From: DAIOEK01 sp963708715
Lineage (GTDB): Bacteria > Chloroflexota > Anaerolineae > Anaerolineales > Anaerolineaceae
Assembly: GCA_963708715.1 (NCBI GenBank)
Contig: CAVPSU010000001.1
Coordinates: 310,001 to 374,000, forward strand
Length of the DNA: 64,000 nt
Direction of reading: 5' to 3'
The notes beneath the pieces were generated by a model. That model made no database searches and was not told the origin of the DNA. It was given only the letters and a program-made list of their open reading frames with translations. This document shows positions 25,072-34,180 of this stretch, in pieces (position 1 is the stretch's first letter; each line of letters starts with the position of its first letter). The translations under genes were made by a program, and so were the position numbers.

Positions 25072-26488
25072 TTGCTAACTTTAGCTGACATTCTGGAAGG
25101 ATTGACGGGAAATCGTCCGAACGGGGCAGATCTTGTGATCACCGAAGCCTCGATCGATTCACGTCTGACCATTCCAGGATCACTATTCGTTGCGCTTCCC
25201 GGAGAACGGGTGGATGGACACAATTATGTTGGTGACGCCTTCCATAAAGGCGCCCATATTGCCCTCATACAAAAAGACCTTTCCCGGTTATTCCCGGTGA
25301 TTGATCTGACGAACGGTCAATTTTCAGGTCAGCTTCCTTTGCCTAAAGTTCCTTTCTGTATTCTGGTTGAAAACACACTACTCTCCCTCCAGAAAATAGC
25401 CCGATTCTGGCGTTCAAAACTTGATGTCCGCGTGGTTGGCATCACTGGAAGTGTGGGTAAATCCACCACCAAAGAATTGGTCGCGGACGTTTTGAATCGA
25501 AAAGGTCGGAACTCTTCGTAATCCGGGTAACTTGAATAATGAGATCGGTCTTCCATTGACTCTGTTGAGGCTTGGCTCTGGATATCAGAACGCTGTCCTT
25601 GAAATGGGCTTCTATGTCCCCGGAGAAATCTCATTACTGTGTGAAATTGCCAGACCACAGATCGGGATCGTGACCAATATAGGAACCGTTCATGCTGAAC
25701 GGGCTGGTACACAGGAAATAATCGCCAAGGGAAAGGCTGAGTTGATACAGGCGCTCCCTTCTGATGGTACTGCCATATTGAATTATGACGATCCACGCGT
25801 AAAGGCGATGGCTTCTCTCACTTCCGCCCGGGTAATCAATTATGGTTTGGATCCAAAAGCCGATCTATGGGCTAGTGATATTGTCGGTGAAGGGTTGGAG
25901 GGGATCCGTTTCACCCTGCATCATCTCGGCGAGAGTTTCCAACTAAGGGTTCCCTTGATCGGTCAACATTCAGTCCATACCGTCCTGCGTGCCGCTGCGG
26001 TAGGCGTTGCTGAGGGAATGTCCTGGGGAGATATCATTTACGCCCTCCGATTCAGCCGGACTCAACTTCGACTCGTTGCTGTCCACGCGTACAACGGCGC
26101 CATGATCCTTGATGATACCTACAATGCCTCGCCAGAGTCGACGCTGGCTGCGTTGAATCTTCTTGAAGAATTGGATGGACATAAAATCGCTGTTCTGGGT
26201 GATATGCTAGAGCTTGGTCCGTATGAAGCCGAGGGGCATGAAAAAGTGGGCTATCGGGCAGCAGAGGTCGTGAGTGACTTGGTGACATTAGGTGACAGAG
26301 GAAAAATAATTGCTGATGCGGCTCATTCTGCCGGATTGTCCAGAAGTCATATTCAGGCATATGAATCTACGGATGAGATCATTGCCTATCTGAAATCAAG
26401 GTTGACCCCCGAAGATGTCCTGTTGGTAAAAGGCTCCCACAGCATGCGCATGGATAAAATCGTGACTGCGTTGGAAGGTTCAGTATGA
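25072..26488 (+). pseudogene. murF: murF, UDP-MurNAc-tripeptide:D-Ala-D-Ala ligase, split by a one-base frameshift
   Basis: MurF adds D-Ala-D-Ala to the peptidoglycan precursor. The first part starts at a TTG (25072, AAGGGA upstream) and contains the ATP loop VVGITGSVGKSTTKEL; it stops at 25521. The second part is in another frame, carrying LRNPGNLNNEIGLPLTLLRL, then DDTYNASPESTLAALNLLEE, and ends at 26488. Removing one A near 25507-25512 (CGGAACTCTT to CGGACTCTT) joins the frames as KGRTLRNPGNLNNE, which restores the family sequence. All motifs on both sides are intact and the gene is essential with no second copy in view, so a sequencing or assembly error is more likely than true decay. It overlaps mraY by ATGA. 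Confidence 0.85.
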
Positions 26489-27477
26489 AAGAAACCTCAC
26501 TGGCGCTTACACTCAGTGCGTTATCTTTTATAATGGCCGTCATTTGGGGCGGACCTCTATTACGTGCACTTCGCCACTTCAAAATCGGTAAGTTGATCCG
26601 GGTGGAAGAACCCGATTCTCACGTCACCAAGATGGGAACACCGACCATGGGCGGCGTTATGTTCATTGCACCGGTGATTTTCCTCACCCTTCTGCTAAAT
26701 GCAGCATCCTTGATCGGCGTGGATGTCCTGGGAAATTCTGTTTTATTGCCGAGCTTCGTTCTGGTTTCTTATGGGCTGTTGGGCGCGATCGATGATTGGG
26801 AAGGTATTCGCGGACCTCGCCGGGGAAATGGAATGCGCATTCGGACTAAGTTCCTCTTGCAAACCCTTCTCGCTCTTGGTATCGCCATCATCCTGCAATA
26901 CGTACTGGATGTACCACAATTACATTGGCCTGGAGCAAAAAAACCGCTTGATCTGGGCATTTGGTACATCCCGATTGCCATGTTCCTGATCGTTGGCGCT
27001 TCGAACGCAGTGAATTTTACTGATGGGATGGATGGATTGGCTGGTCTGATTTCAGCTACTGCCTTTGCCGCATTCGGTGGAATTGCGCTCATGCAAGGAG
27101 ATGTGTTCCTGGGTCGGTTTTGCTTCACGCTGGTCGGAGCGGTATTCGGTTTCTTATGGTTCAACGTCCATCCAGCACAATTATTCATGGGAGATACAGG
27201 ATCGCTAGCTCTCGGTGCGACGCTGGCTGTCGTTGCATTGATGACAGGGCAATGGCTTGCTTTGCCGATAATTGCCATAATTCCTGTCAGCGAAGCAGTG
27301 AGCGATATCCTCCAGATTGCCTATTTCAAACTCACAAAGGGAAAACGCCTCTTCAAGATGGCGCCGCTCCATTTACACTTTGAATTGTCCGGATGGAGTG
27401 AAACGCAAGTTGTTCAACGGTTCTGGCTGGTCAGCCTATTATTCGCCATGCTCGGTTTGGCGTTCACGATGGTATAG
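26485..27477 (+). CDS. mraY: Phospho-N-acetylmuramoyl-pentapeptide transferase
   Basis: MraY transfers phospho-MurNAc-pentapeptide to undecaprenyl phosphate, making lipid I. The 330-aa membrane protein has about ten hydrophobic segments. Catalytic regions include GTPTMGGVMFI, DDWEGIRGPRRGNGMRIRTK, ASNAVNFTDGMDGLAGLISA and FMGDTGSLALGA. MAPLHLHFELSGWSE is the HHH-like motif (here HLHFE). Length is normal. It starts within the murF stop (ATGA) and is followed by murD after 2 bp. Confidence 0.96.
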   Translation: MKETSLALTLSALSFIMAVIWGGPLLRALRHFKIGKLIRVEEPDSHVTKMGTPTMGGVMFIAPVIFLTLLLNAASLIGVDVLGNSVLLPSFVLVSYGLLGAIDDWEGIRGPRRGNGMRIRTKFLLQTLLALGIAIILQYVLDVPQLHWPGAKKPLDLGIWYIPIAMFLIVGASNAVNFTDGMDGLAGLISATAFAAFGGIALMQGDVFLGRFCFTLVGAVFGFLWFNVHPAQLFMGDTGSLALGATLAVVALMTGQWLALPIIAIIPVSEAVSDILQIAYFKLTKGKRLFKMAPLHLHFELSGWSETQVVQRFWLVSLLFAMLGLAFTMV

Positions 27478-27479
27478 CT

Positions 27480-28865
27480 ATGTCAAATTGGTCAGGTAAA
27501 CGCGTCTTGATAATTGGAGCTGCCCGTCAGGGATTAGCTCTCGCGCGTTTTCTGGCGGTGGAAGGGGCTCATATCACCATCAACGATAAACAGCCGATCG
27601 ATGCCCTCCGACCTGCAATGGAGGAGTTGGATGGGCTGAAGGTTCAGTGGATGGGTGGTGGGCATCCAGTTTCTCTGCTTAATGATTGCGACTTGGTCTG
27701 TCTTTCCGGCGGTGTCCCGCTCAGCCTGTCAATCATACAAGAAGCAGTTCAGCGGAATATTCCCCTCACCAACGACACCCAGATATTTATGGAAGTGGTT
27801 CCATGCCCGGTCATAGGTATTACCGGTTCCGCGGGAAAAACGACCACAACTACACTCGTTGGGCGAATGGCTGCGCAAAGTAATAAACCAGCCCAGCGAA
27901 CTTGGGTGGGTGGAAATATTGGTAATCCGCTGATCGCTTCTGTCAGAGATATGAAAAGTGAAGACCTCGCAATCATGGAAATTTCCAGTTTCCAATTGGA
28001 ACAGATGACGATCTCACCCGCGATCGCGGCTGTCCTCAATATCACGCCTAACCACCTTGACCGCCACGGAACCATGGAAACTTATACGGCAGCCAAAGCT
28101 CGTATCTTGGAGTATCAGAGCTCAGCTGACACCGCAATTCTCAATCGACAGGATACTGGTTCATGGAATCTTCGATCTCGTGTCAAAGGGAAATTACTCA
28201 CTTTTGGAGAGTCTCTGTCTACCTCTGATGAGGCTGGGACATTCATCGAAAATGATCAGGTGATGTACATCGAGAATTCAAAAAAGGAAAATCTACTTCC
28301 CGTCTCGGAAATCCAACTACGCGGAAGACATAATGTGAGGAATGTGCTGGCTGCCTGTGCCATCGCAAAAGCAGCCGGTCTTCCAGCGGAAGCGATCCAA
28401 AAGGGGGTGCAGGGATTTGGTGGAGTCGCCCACAGATTGGAATTTGTCCGTGAATATCGAGGATCGCGCTGGTATAACGACTCTATTGCTACCGCCCCCG
28501 AACGAACAATGGCAGCGATCCATTCATTCAAAGAGCCGCTCATCTTACTCGCTGGTGGCCGAGATAAAAACCTGCCATGGGAAGACTTCGCGAGATTGGC
28601 AAACGAGCGGGTGGACTTTCTCGTTCTGTTTGGCGAATCGGCAGGAAAGATCGAAAACATAGTAAAAGCACATCAAAATTCATCCAGCTCCCTCAAAGAT
28701 ATCCACTTATGTGGAACGCTGAAGGAAGCCGTTTTACATGCCGCCGGGATCGTAAAACCAGGATATGTCGTACTTCTTTCCCCGGGTGGTACAAGCTTTG
28801 ATGCTTACAAAGATTTTGAAGAACGTGGTGAGGAATTTCGAAAATGGGTGCTACAACTTTCGTAA
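27480..28865 (+). CDS. murD: UDP-MurNAc-L-alanine:D-glutamate ligase
   Basis: MurD adds D-Glu to UDP-MurNAc-L-Ala in the cytoplasm. The 461-aa product has an N-terminal Rossmann-like UDP domain (VLIIGAARQGLALARFLAVE), the ATP loop GITGSAGKTTTTTLVGRM, NITPNHLDRHGTMETYTAAK, and the C-terminal SIATAPERTMAAIHSF with LLAGGRDKNLPWE. All are Mur-ligase signatures and fit MurD best. It overlaps ftsW by 22 bp. Confidence 0.95.
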   Translation: MSNWSGKRVLIIGAARQGLALARFLAVEGAHITINDKQPIDALRPAMEELDGLKVQWMGGGHPVSLLNDCDLVCLSGGVPLSLSIIQEAVQRNIPLTNDTQIFMEVVPCPVIGITGSAGKTTTTTLVGRMAAQSNKPAQRTWVGGNIGNPLIASVRDMKSEDLAIMEISSFQLEQMTISPAIAAVLNITPNHLDRHGTMETYTAAKARILEYQSSADTAILNRQDTGSWNLRSRVKGKLLTFGESLSTSDEAGTFIENDQVMYIENSKKENLLPVSEIQLRGRHNVRNVLAACAIAKAAGLPAEAIQKGVQGFGGVAHRLEFVREYRGSRWYNDSIATAPERTMAAIHSFKEPLILLAGGRDKNLPWEDFARLANERVDFLVLFGESAGKIENIVKAHQNSSSSLKDIHLCGTLKEAVLHAAGIVKPGYVVLLSPGGTSFDAYKDFEERGEEFRKWVLQLS

Positions 28866-30106
28866 AATCGTCTATACCAACTTTACCAGAAACTGATGCA
28901 CAGCCGCGTCGGCCATTAAAACTGCGCCTGGATGTACCTCTATTCATCATTATCGTTTGTATGCTGGCGTTTGGTCTGGTAATGCTTTATTCTGCCAGCT
29001 GGGATTTTGCAATTACTCACGATATGCCATCAACTTCCATTTTTTTCAAACAACTCCGCCTGATGGGGTTGGGGTTGGTGCTGGCATTCATAGCATCCAT
29101 GATCGATTATCACCGTTACCAACGTTACATCTTGCTCATCATGGCTGTCACGATCACCTTACTCTTCCTGGTTCTGGTTTTCGGCCGAGGAGAAGCAGGT
29201 CCTGCCCGCGGTCTATTCAATGGCTCGGTTCAGCCTTCTGAATTATCTAAACTTGTCATCATCATCTACCTCTCTATCTGGTTATTTTCCAAAAGAGATC
29301 AGATCCGTAGTTTTAAAATGGGTTTTGTCCCGGTCATTTTCATCCTCGGGATCATGGGTGGTTTAATTCTCTTACAGCCTGATCTTTCAGCGGCAGCTAC
29401 CGTGATCATCATCGGAGGTCTTTTATTCTTCCTGGCTGGGGCAGACTGGCGGCAGATCATTATCGCCATGGCTTCTACTGGTTTGTTTGGCGTGATCGGT
29501 CTCAAACTTTATAGTACCGGTGCAAGCCGTTTTCAAGACTATTTAGCTGGTCTGAAAGATATGACTGAATCATCCTACCATGTGATGCGAGCTATGGAAG
29601 CAGTGATCAATGGTGGTTGGTTCGGGGTCGGTATCGGCAAAGCCAATACCAAATTCACAGGGCTACCTTTCCCCTATACCGATTCGATCTTCGCAGTCAT
29701 CGTAGAAGAAATGGGATTGATTGGTGCGGGTGCGGTTGTAGTTTTATTTGCCCTGCTGCTCTGGCGCGGATTGACCATTGCCAAACGGGCACCAGATCAG
29801 CTTGGTTCTCTCCTCGCCGCCGGTCTGACTATCTGGATCGTGATGGAAGCCATGTTGAATATGGCGGTTATTATCGGGCTCTTCCCATTTGCAGGAAACG
29901 CACTTCCGTTTTTTAGCGCTGGCGGGTCTAACCTGGTGACCTCCCTCGTGGCAATTGGGATTCTTATGAATATTTCGAAGTCGAATATGACCAAAGAAGA
30001 TAAAGAAGGGAGTGCCTTTAGTGCGATTGTTGATTTGCGCCGGTGGAACGGGCGGAGGCGTGTATCCCGCGCTCGCCGTGCTTCAAGCTCTGATAAACAG
30101 AACTGA
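28844..30106 (+). CDS. ftsW: Lipid II polymerase FtsW (SEDS family)
   Basis: FtsW is the septal glycosyltransferase that works with FtsI. The 420-aa product has about ten membrane segments and SEDS motifs, including FNGSVQPSELSKLVIIIYLS, LLQPDLSAAATVIIIGGLLF, YHVMRAMEAVINGGWFGVGI and ALPFFSAGGSNLVTSLVAIG. The last roughly 30 residues (DLRRWNGRRRVSRARRASSS) are basic and are read from sequence that also encodes the start of murG in another frame. A stop codon in a third frame at 30001 sits where a normal FtsW would end, so the tail may be due to a small indel. It overlaps murD by 22 bp. Confidence 0.92.
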   Translation: MGATTFVKSSIPTLPETDAQPRRPLKLRLDVPLFIIIVCMLAFGLVMLYSASWDFAITHDMPSTSIFFKQLRLMGLGLVLAFIASMIDYHRYQRYILLIMAVTITLLFLVLVFGRGEAGPARGLFNGSVQPSELSKLVIIIYLSIWLFSKRDQIRSFKMGFVPVIFILGIMGGLILLQPDLSAAATVIIIGGLLFFLAGADWRQIIIAMASTGLFGVIGLKLYSTGASRFQDYLAGLKDMTESSYHVMRAMEAVINGGWFGVGIGKANTKFTGLPFPYTDSIFAVIVEEMGLIGAGAVVVLFALLLWRGLTIAKRAPDQLGSLLAAGLTIWIVMEAMLNMAVIIGLFPFAGNALPFFSAGGSNLVTSLVAIGILMNISKSNMTKEDKEGSAFSAIVDLRRWNGRRRVSRARRASSSDKQN

Positions 30107-31124
30107 AGCCGTCCTTTGGGTAGGAGGTAAAGGTGGTATGGAAACCGACTTAATTGAACGAGAGAAAATTCCATATCGATCGATCCCTGCTGCAGGTATT
30201 CATGGTGTGGGTATTAAAACCCTGCCGGGAAACCTGATCAGATTAGCGAGGGGATATTTTGAATCTCGCCATATCCTCCAGCAATTTGATCCGGACGTTT
30301 TATTCTTCACCGGTGGCTATGTCGCAGTGCCGATGGCACTTGCCGCTACTGCGCGTGAGTCTTTGTTGTATGTACCGGATATCGAGCCAGGTCTTGCCCT
30401 TAAGACCATTGCTCGTTATTCAGACCATATCGCCGTGACAGCTAATGAATCCAGGGAATTCTTTTCCAATAAACCGGTGACAGTCTCCGGTTACCCAACC
30501 CGCCCCGAGTTGTCCCGATGGTCTCGGGAAAACGGGCGACAGTTTTTCAACATTACATCAAATTTACCTGTAATTCTGATTTTCGGTGGAAGTAAAGGCG
30601 CGCGTTCAATAAATAACGCAGTGACATCCCACCTCTCAGAGATATTGACATTTGCAGAGGTAATTCATATCAGCGGAAGTTTGGATTGGGAAATGGTTCA
30701 ATCCGCCAGAGAGTCCCTTCCCACAGAATATAAAGCCTCATATCGGATATTCCCATATTTACATGAAATGGGGGCGGCTCTGGCTTCAGCAGATCTGGCT
30801 ATCTCACGGGCAGGCGCCTCCACTCTCGGAGAGTATCCCCTGTTCGGGCTGCCTTCAATCCTCGTCCCTTACCCTTATGCATGGCGATATCAAAAAGTGA
30901 ATGCGGATCATCTCGTTGATCATGGTGCTGCAAAAATCCTGGTAAATGATCAATTGCAAGATCGCCTTGTATCGACCATCCAAGATCTTCTCCGCAATCC
31001 GGATGAATTATTGAAGATGAAGACTGCCGCAAAATCACTGGCTACGCCCGGGGCAGCCCAGAATATTGCCAATCTACTTGAAGAATTAGCCAGCCGCAGC
31101 ATCCTAAGGAGGGGTCATGGTTAG
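30012..31124 (+). CDS. murG: UDP-GlcNAc:lipid I N-acetylglucosaminyltransferase
   Basis: MurG makes lipid II by adding GlcNAc to lipid I on the inner face of the membrane. The 370-aa GT-B enzyme has the N-terminal glycine loop LLICAGGTGGGVYPALAVLQ, GGYVAVPMALAA, the middle loop ILIFGGSKGARSINNAVT and the UDP-binding ISRAGASTLGEYPLFGLPSI. The start is a GTG at 30012 or 30021, with GAAGGGAG just upstream favouring 30021. It overlaps the annotated ftsW end by 95 bp and cvpA by 8 bp. Confidence 0.94.
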   Translation: MPLVRLLICAGGTGGGVYPALAVLQALINRTEAVLWVGGKGGMETDLIEREKIPYRSIPAAGIHGVGIKTLPGNLIRLARGYFESRHILQQFDPDVLFFTGGYVAVPMALAATARESLLYVPDIEPGLALKTIARYSDHIAVTANESREFFSNKPVTVSGYPTRPELSRWSRENGRQFFNITSNLPVILIFGGSKGARSINNAVTSHLSEILTFAEVIHISGSLDWEMVQSARESLPTEYKASYRIFPYLHEMGAALASADLAISRAGASTLGEYPLFGLPSILVPYPYAWRYQKVNADHLVDHGAAKILVNDQLQDRLVSTIQDLLRNPDELLKMKTAAKSLATPGAAQNIANLLEELASRSILRRGHG

Positions 31125-31656
31125 TCTGACCATCGTTTTCTGGATGTTAGTCATTATTTTCGCTGTGATCGGTGCGATGCGAGGATGGGCAAAGGAGCTT
31201 TTGGTCACATTTGCCCTCATCCTTTCAATATTTATCCTCACCGTTTTGGATAAATTTGCGCCGGAACTCGTGAAGTCATTGGCAAAAGATGGTGCCTCCT
31301 CCCTCTTTTGGCTCCGATTTGCGGTCACTATGGGATTGGTGATCTTTGGCTATCAATCAGTCAGCATTTCCCGAATTAGCGCTTCTCCCCGTCTCATCCG
31401 GGGAAGCATGCAAGACACACTTCTGGGGTTGTTCATCGGCGCTCTCAACGGTTTTCTGGTTGTCGGAACGTTATGGTTCTACCTGGATCAAACGAAATAC
31501 CCGCTTCCATTCATCTCGGCGCCTATCGCAGGGACCGAAGTCGGCGACGCGGCTCTGAAAATGATCCAGTATTTTGCTCCTGCCTGGCTTGGAACGCCAG
31601 CCATTTACTTCGCCATTGCCATTGCGTTTGGTTTTGTCATCGTGCTGTTCATCTAA
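31117..31656 (+). CDS. CvpA-family membrane protein inside the dcw cluster
   Basis: The 179-aa product has about four membrane segments and follows the CvpA pattern: an N-terminal helix, then GAMRGWAKELLVTFALILSI, a middle helix with RLIRGSMQDTLLGLFIGALN and a hydrophobic C-terminus. CvpA proteins affect envelope integrity and colicin V export in enterobacteria; the biochemical role is unclear. It overlaps murG by 8 bp and lies 13 bp before murC, so it is co-translated with lipid II enzymes, an unusual place for the family and a hint at an envelope role. Confidence 0.8.
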   Translation: MVSLTIVFWMLVIIFAVIGAMRGWAKELLVTFALILSIFILTVLDKFAPELVKSLAKDGASSLFWLRFAVTMGLVIFGYQSVSISRISASPRLIRGSMQDTLLGLFIGALNGFLVVGTLWFYLDQTKYPLPFISAPIAGTEVGDAALKMIQYFAPAWLGTPAIYFAIAIAFGFVIVLFI

Positions 31657-31669
31657 AGGATCCTTGAAA

Positions 31670-33049
31670 ATGGACCATATACATCTCATCGGGATTGGAG
31701 GAAGCGGATTATCAGCGATCGCAAGATTGTTGAAGGAATCCGGCTACGAAGTTAGCGGATCTGACCAGGTTACTGGACCGGTTACGCTGGCCCTCCAACA
31801 GATGGGCATACAGGTCTATAAAGGACACCATGCGGAAAATATTAACACTGCAGATTTGGTAGTCCAGTCATCGGCCATTTCACCATCCAATCCTGAAGTC
31901 AAGGCAGCCATCGCCAAAGGCATTCCGGTTTATAAACGGTCAGAGTTCTTGGGGAGATTATTGCGGGACAAGACCGGGATTGCCATAGCCGGAACCCATG
32001 GAAAAACAACCACTTCCTCGATGATCACCTGGGTGCTCACTCAAATGGGTAGAGATCCTTCCTTTATAGTTGGAGGATTGATCAAGGGTCTTGAAACGAA
32101 TGCCCATGCTGGTAAAGGGTCTGAATTTGTAATCGAAGCGGATGAATATGATCGAATGTTCCTGGGTCTTCATCCAATCATCGCCATCGTCACCCACCTG
32201 GAGCACGACCATCCTGATTGCTATCCGACGATGGCTGAATACAGTCAAGCATTCAAAGAATTTATTGGCACCATCGAACCACACGGTACTTTCCTTGCGT
32301 GCGCTGACCATCCTGCTGCAGTTGAATTATTGGATTCCATCCCATCCTACGTTCAGGGAATGCGTTATGGCATTAATCCTGGTGCTCATTACCAGGCTGT
32401 AAATCTACAGGTCGTTGATGGTTATTATCATTTCGATCTGGAGAAAAACTGGGCGAATAAAAAAGTGAAACTGGCAAAGGATGTGCACCTATCCATACCA
32501 GGACAACACAATGTGCAAAATGCCACGGCCGCCCTGGCTGTCGCTGATCTGCTCGGTCTGAATTTACTGGAAGCAGCTCTGGCAGTCGCCTCGTTTCAGG
32601 GAACCGGCAGGCGCTTTGAAGTGGTCGGTACGGTTGGTGGAGTAACCCTCGTAGATGATTACGCTCACCATCCAACCGAAATTGCAGCCACTTTGGCAGC
32701 AGCCCGTTCACGATATCCTGATCATCGTATCTGGGCTATCTGGCAACCGCACACCTACTCACGCACACGTCTCCTGGCAGACCACTTCGCCGAATCATTT
32801 GGCCAGGCAGACAAAATCATTGTCACAGAAATCTATGCCTCGCGTGAGAAAAAAGAAGAGTACTCATCCGCTCGTGTAGCGGGAATGATCAAAGGTGGTT
32901 CAGCCCTATTTATGGATACCCTGGAACACACCACCGATTATCTACTCGCACACCTCAAACCCGGCGATCTTGTTGTTGTCCTTTCTGCCGGGGACGCGGA
33001 TCAGATCAACCAACAGCTTCTGGTGAAGCTGGAAGAAAGGACAAAATGA
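31670..33049 (+). CDS. murC: UDP-MurNAc:L-alanine ligase
   Basis: MurC adds the first amino acid to UDP-MurNAc. The 459-aa product begins MDHIHLIGIGGSGLSAIARL, with the ATP loop IAGTHGKTTTSSMITWVL, EADEYDRMFLGLHP, THLEHDHPDCYPTMAEY and VDDYAHHPTEIAATLAAAR. All MurC signatures are present and the length is normal. The start at 31670 has AAAGGA upstream; a longer in-frame ORF from 31574 lies within cvpA and is rejected. Confidence 0.96.
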   Translation: MDHIHLIGIGGSGLSAIARLLKESGYEVSGSDQVTGPVTLALQQMGIQVYKGHHAENINTADLVVQSSAISPSNPEVKAAIAKGIPVYKRSEFLGRLLRDKTGIAIAGTHGKTTTSSMITWVLTQMGRDPSFIVGGLIKGLETNAHAGKGSEFVIEADEYDRMFLGLHPIIAIVTHLEHDHPDCYPTMAEYSQAFKEFIGTIEPHGTFLACADHPAAVELLDSIPSYVQGMRYGINPGAHYQAVNLQVVDGYYHFDLEKNWANKKVKLAKDVHLSIPGQHNVQNATAALAVADLLGLNLLEAALAVASFQGTGRRFEVVGTVGGVTLVDDYAHHPTEIAATLAAARSRYPDHRIWAIWQPHTYSRTRLLADHFAESFGQADKIIVTEIYASREKKEEYSSARVAGMIKGGSALFMDTLEHTTDYLLAHLKPGDLVVVLSAGDADQINQQLLVKLEERTK

Positions 33050-33050
33050 A

Positions 33051-33233
33051 ATGGTAGAAAAAAATCACTCATCCATGAAGTCCAAAGGGTCGAACGGTCA
33101 CGATATCCTAAACAGTAAAGCGGTTGAAGGCAGCTTACCTCAGAACCAGGTCAAATTATTGGAAGGTAATTACACAGAGAAGGAACGTCGACAGGTCGTC
33201 ATGAAACTAATTCAGTTTATGAAGACCGGGTAA
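33051..33233 (+). CDS. Small hydrophilic protein of unknown function between murC and murB
   Basis: A 60-aa ORF with GAAAGGA upstream of its ATG, 1 bp after the murC stop and 17 bp before murB. The protein is charged, has no membrane segment, and ends in a predicted helix (NYTEKERRQVVMKLIQFMKTG). I do not recognise it. Its fit into the operon, with a ribosome-binding site and no overlap, supports a real gene; its short length and lack of motifs leave doubt. It could be a small regulator of the flanking Mur enzymes or a by-product of polycistronic spacing. Confidence 0.55.
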   Translation: MVEKNHSSMKSKGSNGHDILNSKAVEGSLPQNQVKLLEGNYTEKERRQVVMKLIQFMKTG

Positions 33234-33250
33234 AAGGCGAAGGAGAATGA

Positions 33251-34180
33251 TTGGCTAGCATCATCACGGACCGGTTGGTAAGCCATTTTGGCGAACGCCT
33301 TGAACAACATGTTTCACTTGGGCGTTATACCTCCGCGCGTGTTGGTGGAATGGCTGATGGCATGCTCATAGCAAAATCGGCAAAAGAACTTGCCGATTTC
33401 ATGCTTTACCTGTGGGCCGAAAAAATTCCCTGCATCATTCTAGGCGGAGGTTCCAACCTGCTTATAAGTGATGATGGTTTCCATGGAATCGCCGTACTCA
33501 ATAGATCCTCCGAATTTCGAATTGAAAAATCCGAATCGGAGGCTATTGTATACGCTGAATCTGGCGTCAACTTTGGGAGTATGGCTCGGAAAGTCTCCCT
33601 TGATGGCTGGTCTGGTTTGGAATGGGCTGCCGGTATTCCAGGGACTGTTGGTGGAGCAGTGTATGGTAATGCGGGTGCACATGGGGCGGATATGGCAACC
33701 AGCATGAAAGAGGTGGAAATTCTCTTGCCCGATGGCAGCCTCCATGATTGGTCGGCTGTAGAAATGGAATATTCCTATCGATCCAGCCGATTAAAAAGTG
33801 AGGTCAGCCAGGCAGTGATTCTGAGTGCTGGATTATTCCTTCACCCCGCCCAACCAAACGAAATCCAAACCCGGCTGGATGATTATTTGGAAAAACGCAA
33901 GTCCAGCCAGCCGGCGGGTGCCAGCCTCGGGTCCATCTTCAAGAATCCAGAGGGCGACTATGCAGGGCGGCTTATTGAAGCGGCAGGACTCAAGGGCACC
34001 CGGATTGGCGGAGCCGAGATAAGCAGTAAACATGGTAATTTCTTCCTGAATGATGAGAAGGCGAAGGCTCAGGATATTTATGATCTGATCCGCCTTGCTC
34101 AAAAAAAGGTGTTGGATCAATTTGGTATTGAGCTGGAAACCGAAATCGAACTTCTTGGCAGCTTCAAGGATGGCAATTAA
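33251..34180 (+). CDS. murB: UDP-N-acetylenolpyruvoylglucosamine reductase
   Basis: MurB reduces UDP-GlcNAc-enolpyruvate to UDP-MurNAc using NADPH and FAD. The 309-aa product starts with TTG (AAGGAG upstream) and has TSARVGGMADGMLIAKSAKE, the FAD loop LGGGSNLLISDDGFHGIAVL, GLEWAAGIPGTVGGAVYGNA, SLGSIFKNPEGDYAGRLIEA and EISSKHGNFFLN. Catalytic Ser and Glu positions are in place. It abuts ddl with a 1-bp overlap. Confidence 0.95.
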   Translation: MASIITDRLVSHFGERLEQHVSLGRYTSARVGGMADGMLIAKSAKELADFMLYLWAEKIPCIILGGGSNLLISDDGFHGIAVLNRSSEFRIEKSESEAIVYAESGVNFGSMARKVSLDGWSGLEWAAGIPGTVGGAVYGNAGAHGADMATSMKEVEILLPDGSLHDWSAVEMEYSYRSSRLKSEVSQAVILSAGLFLHPAQPNEIQTRLDDYLEKRKSSQPAGASLGSIFKNPEGDYAGRLIEAAGLKGTRIGGAEISSKHGNFFLNDEKAKAQDIYDLIRLAQKKVLDQFGIELETEIELLGSFKDGN

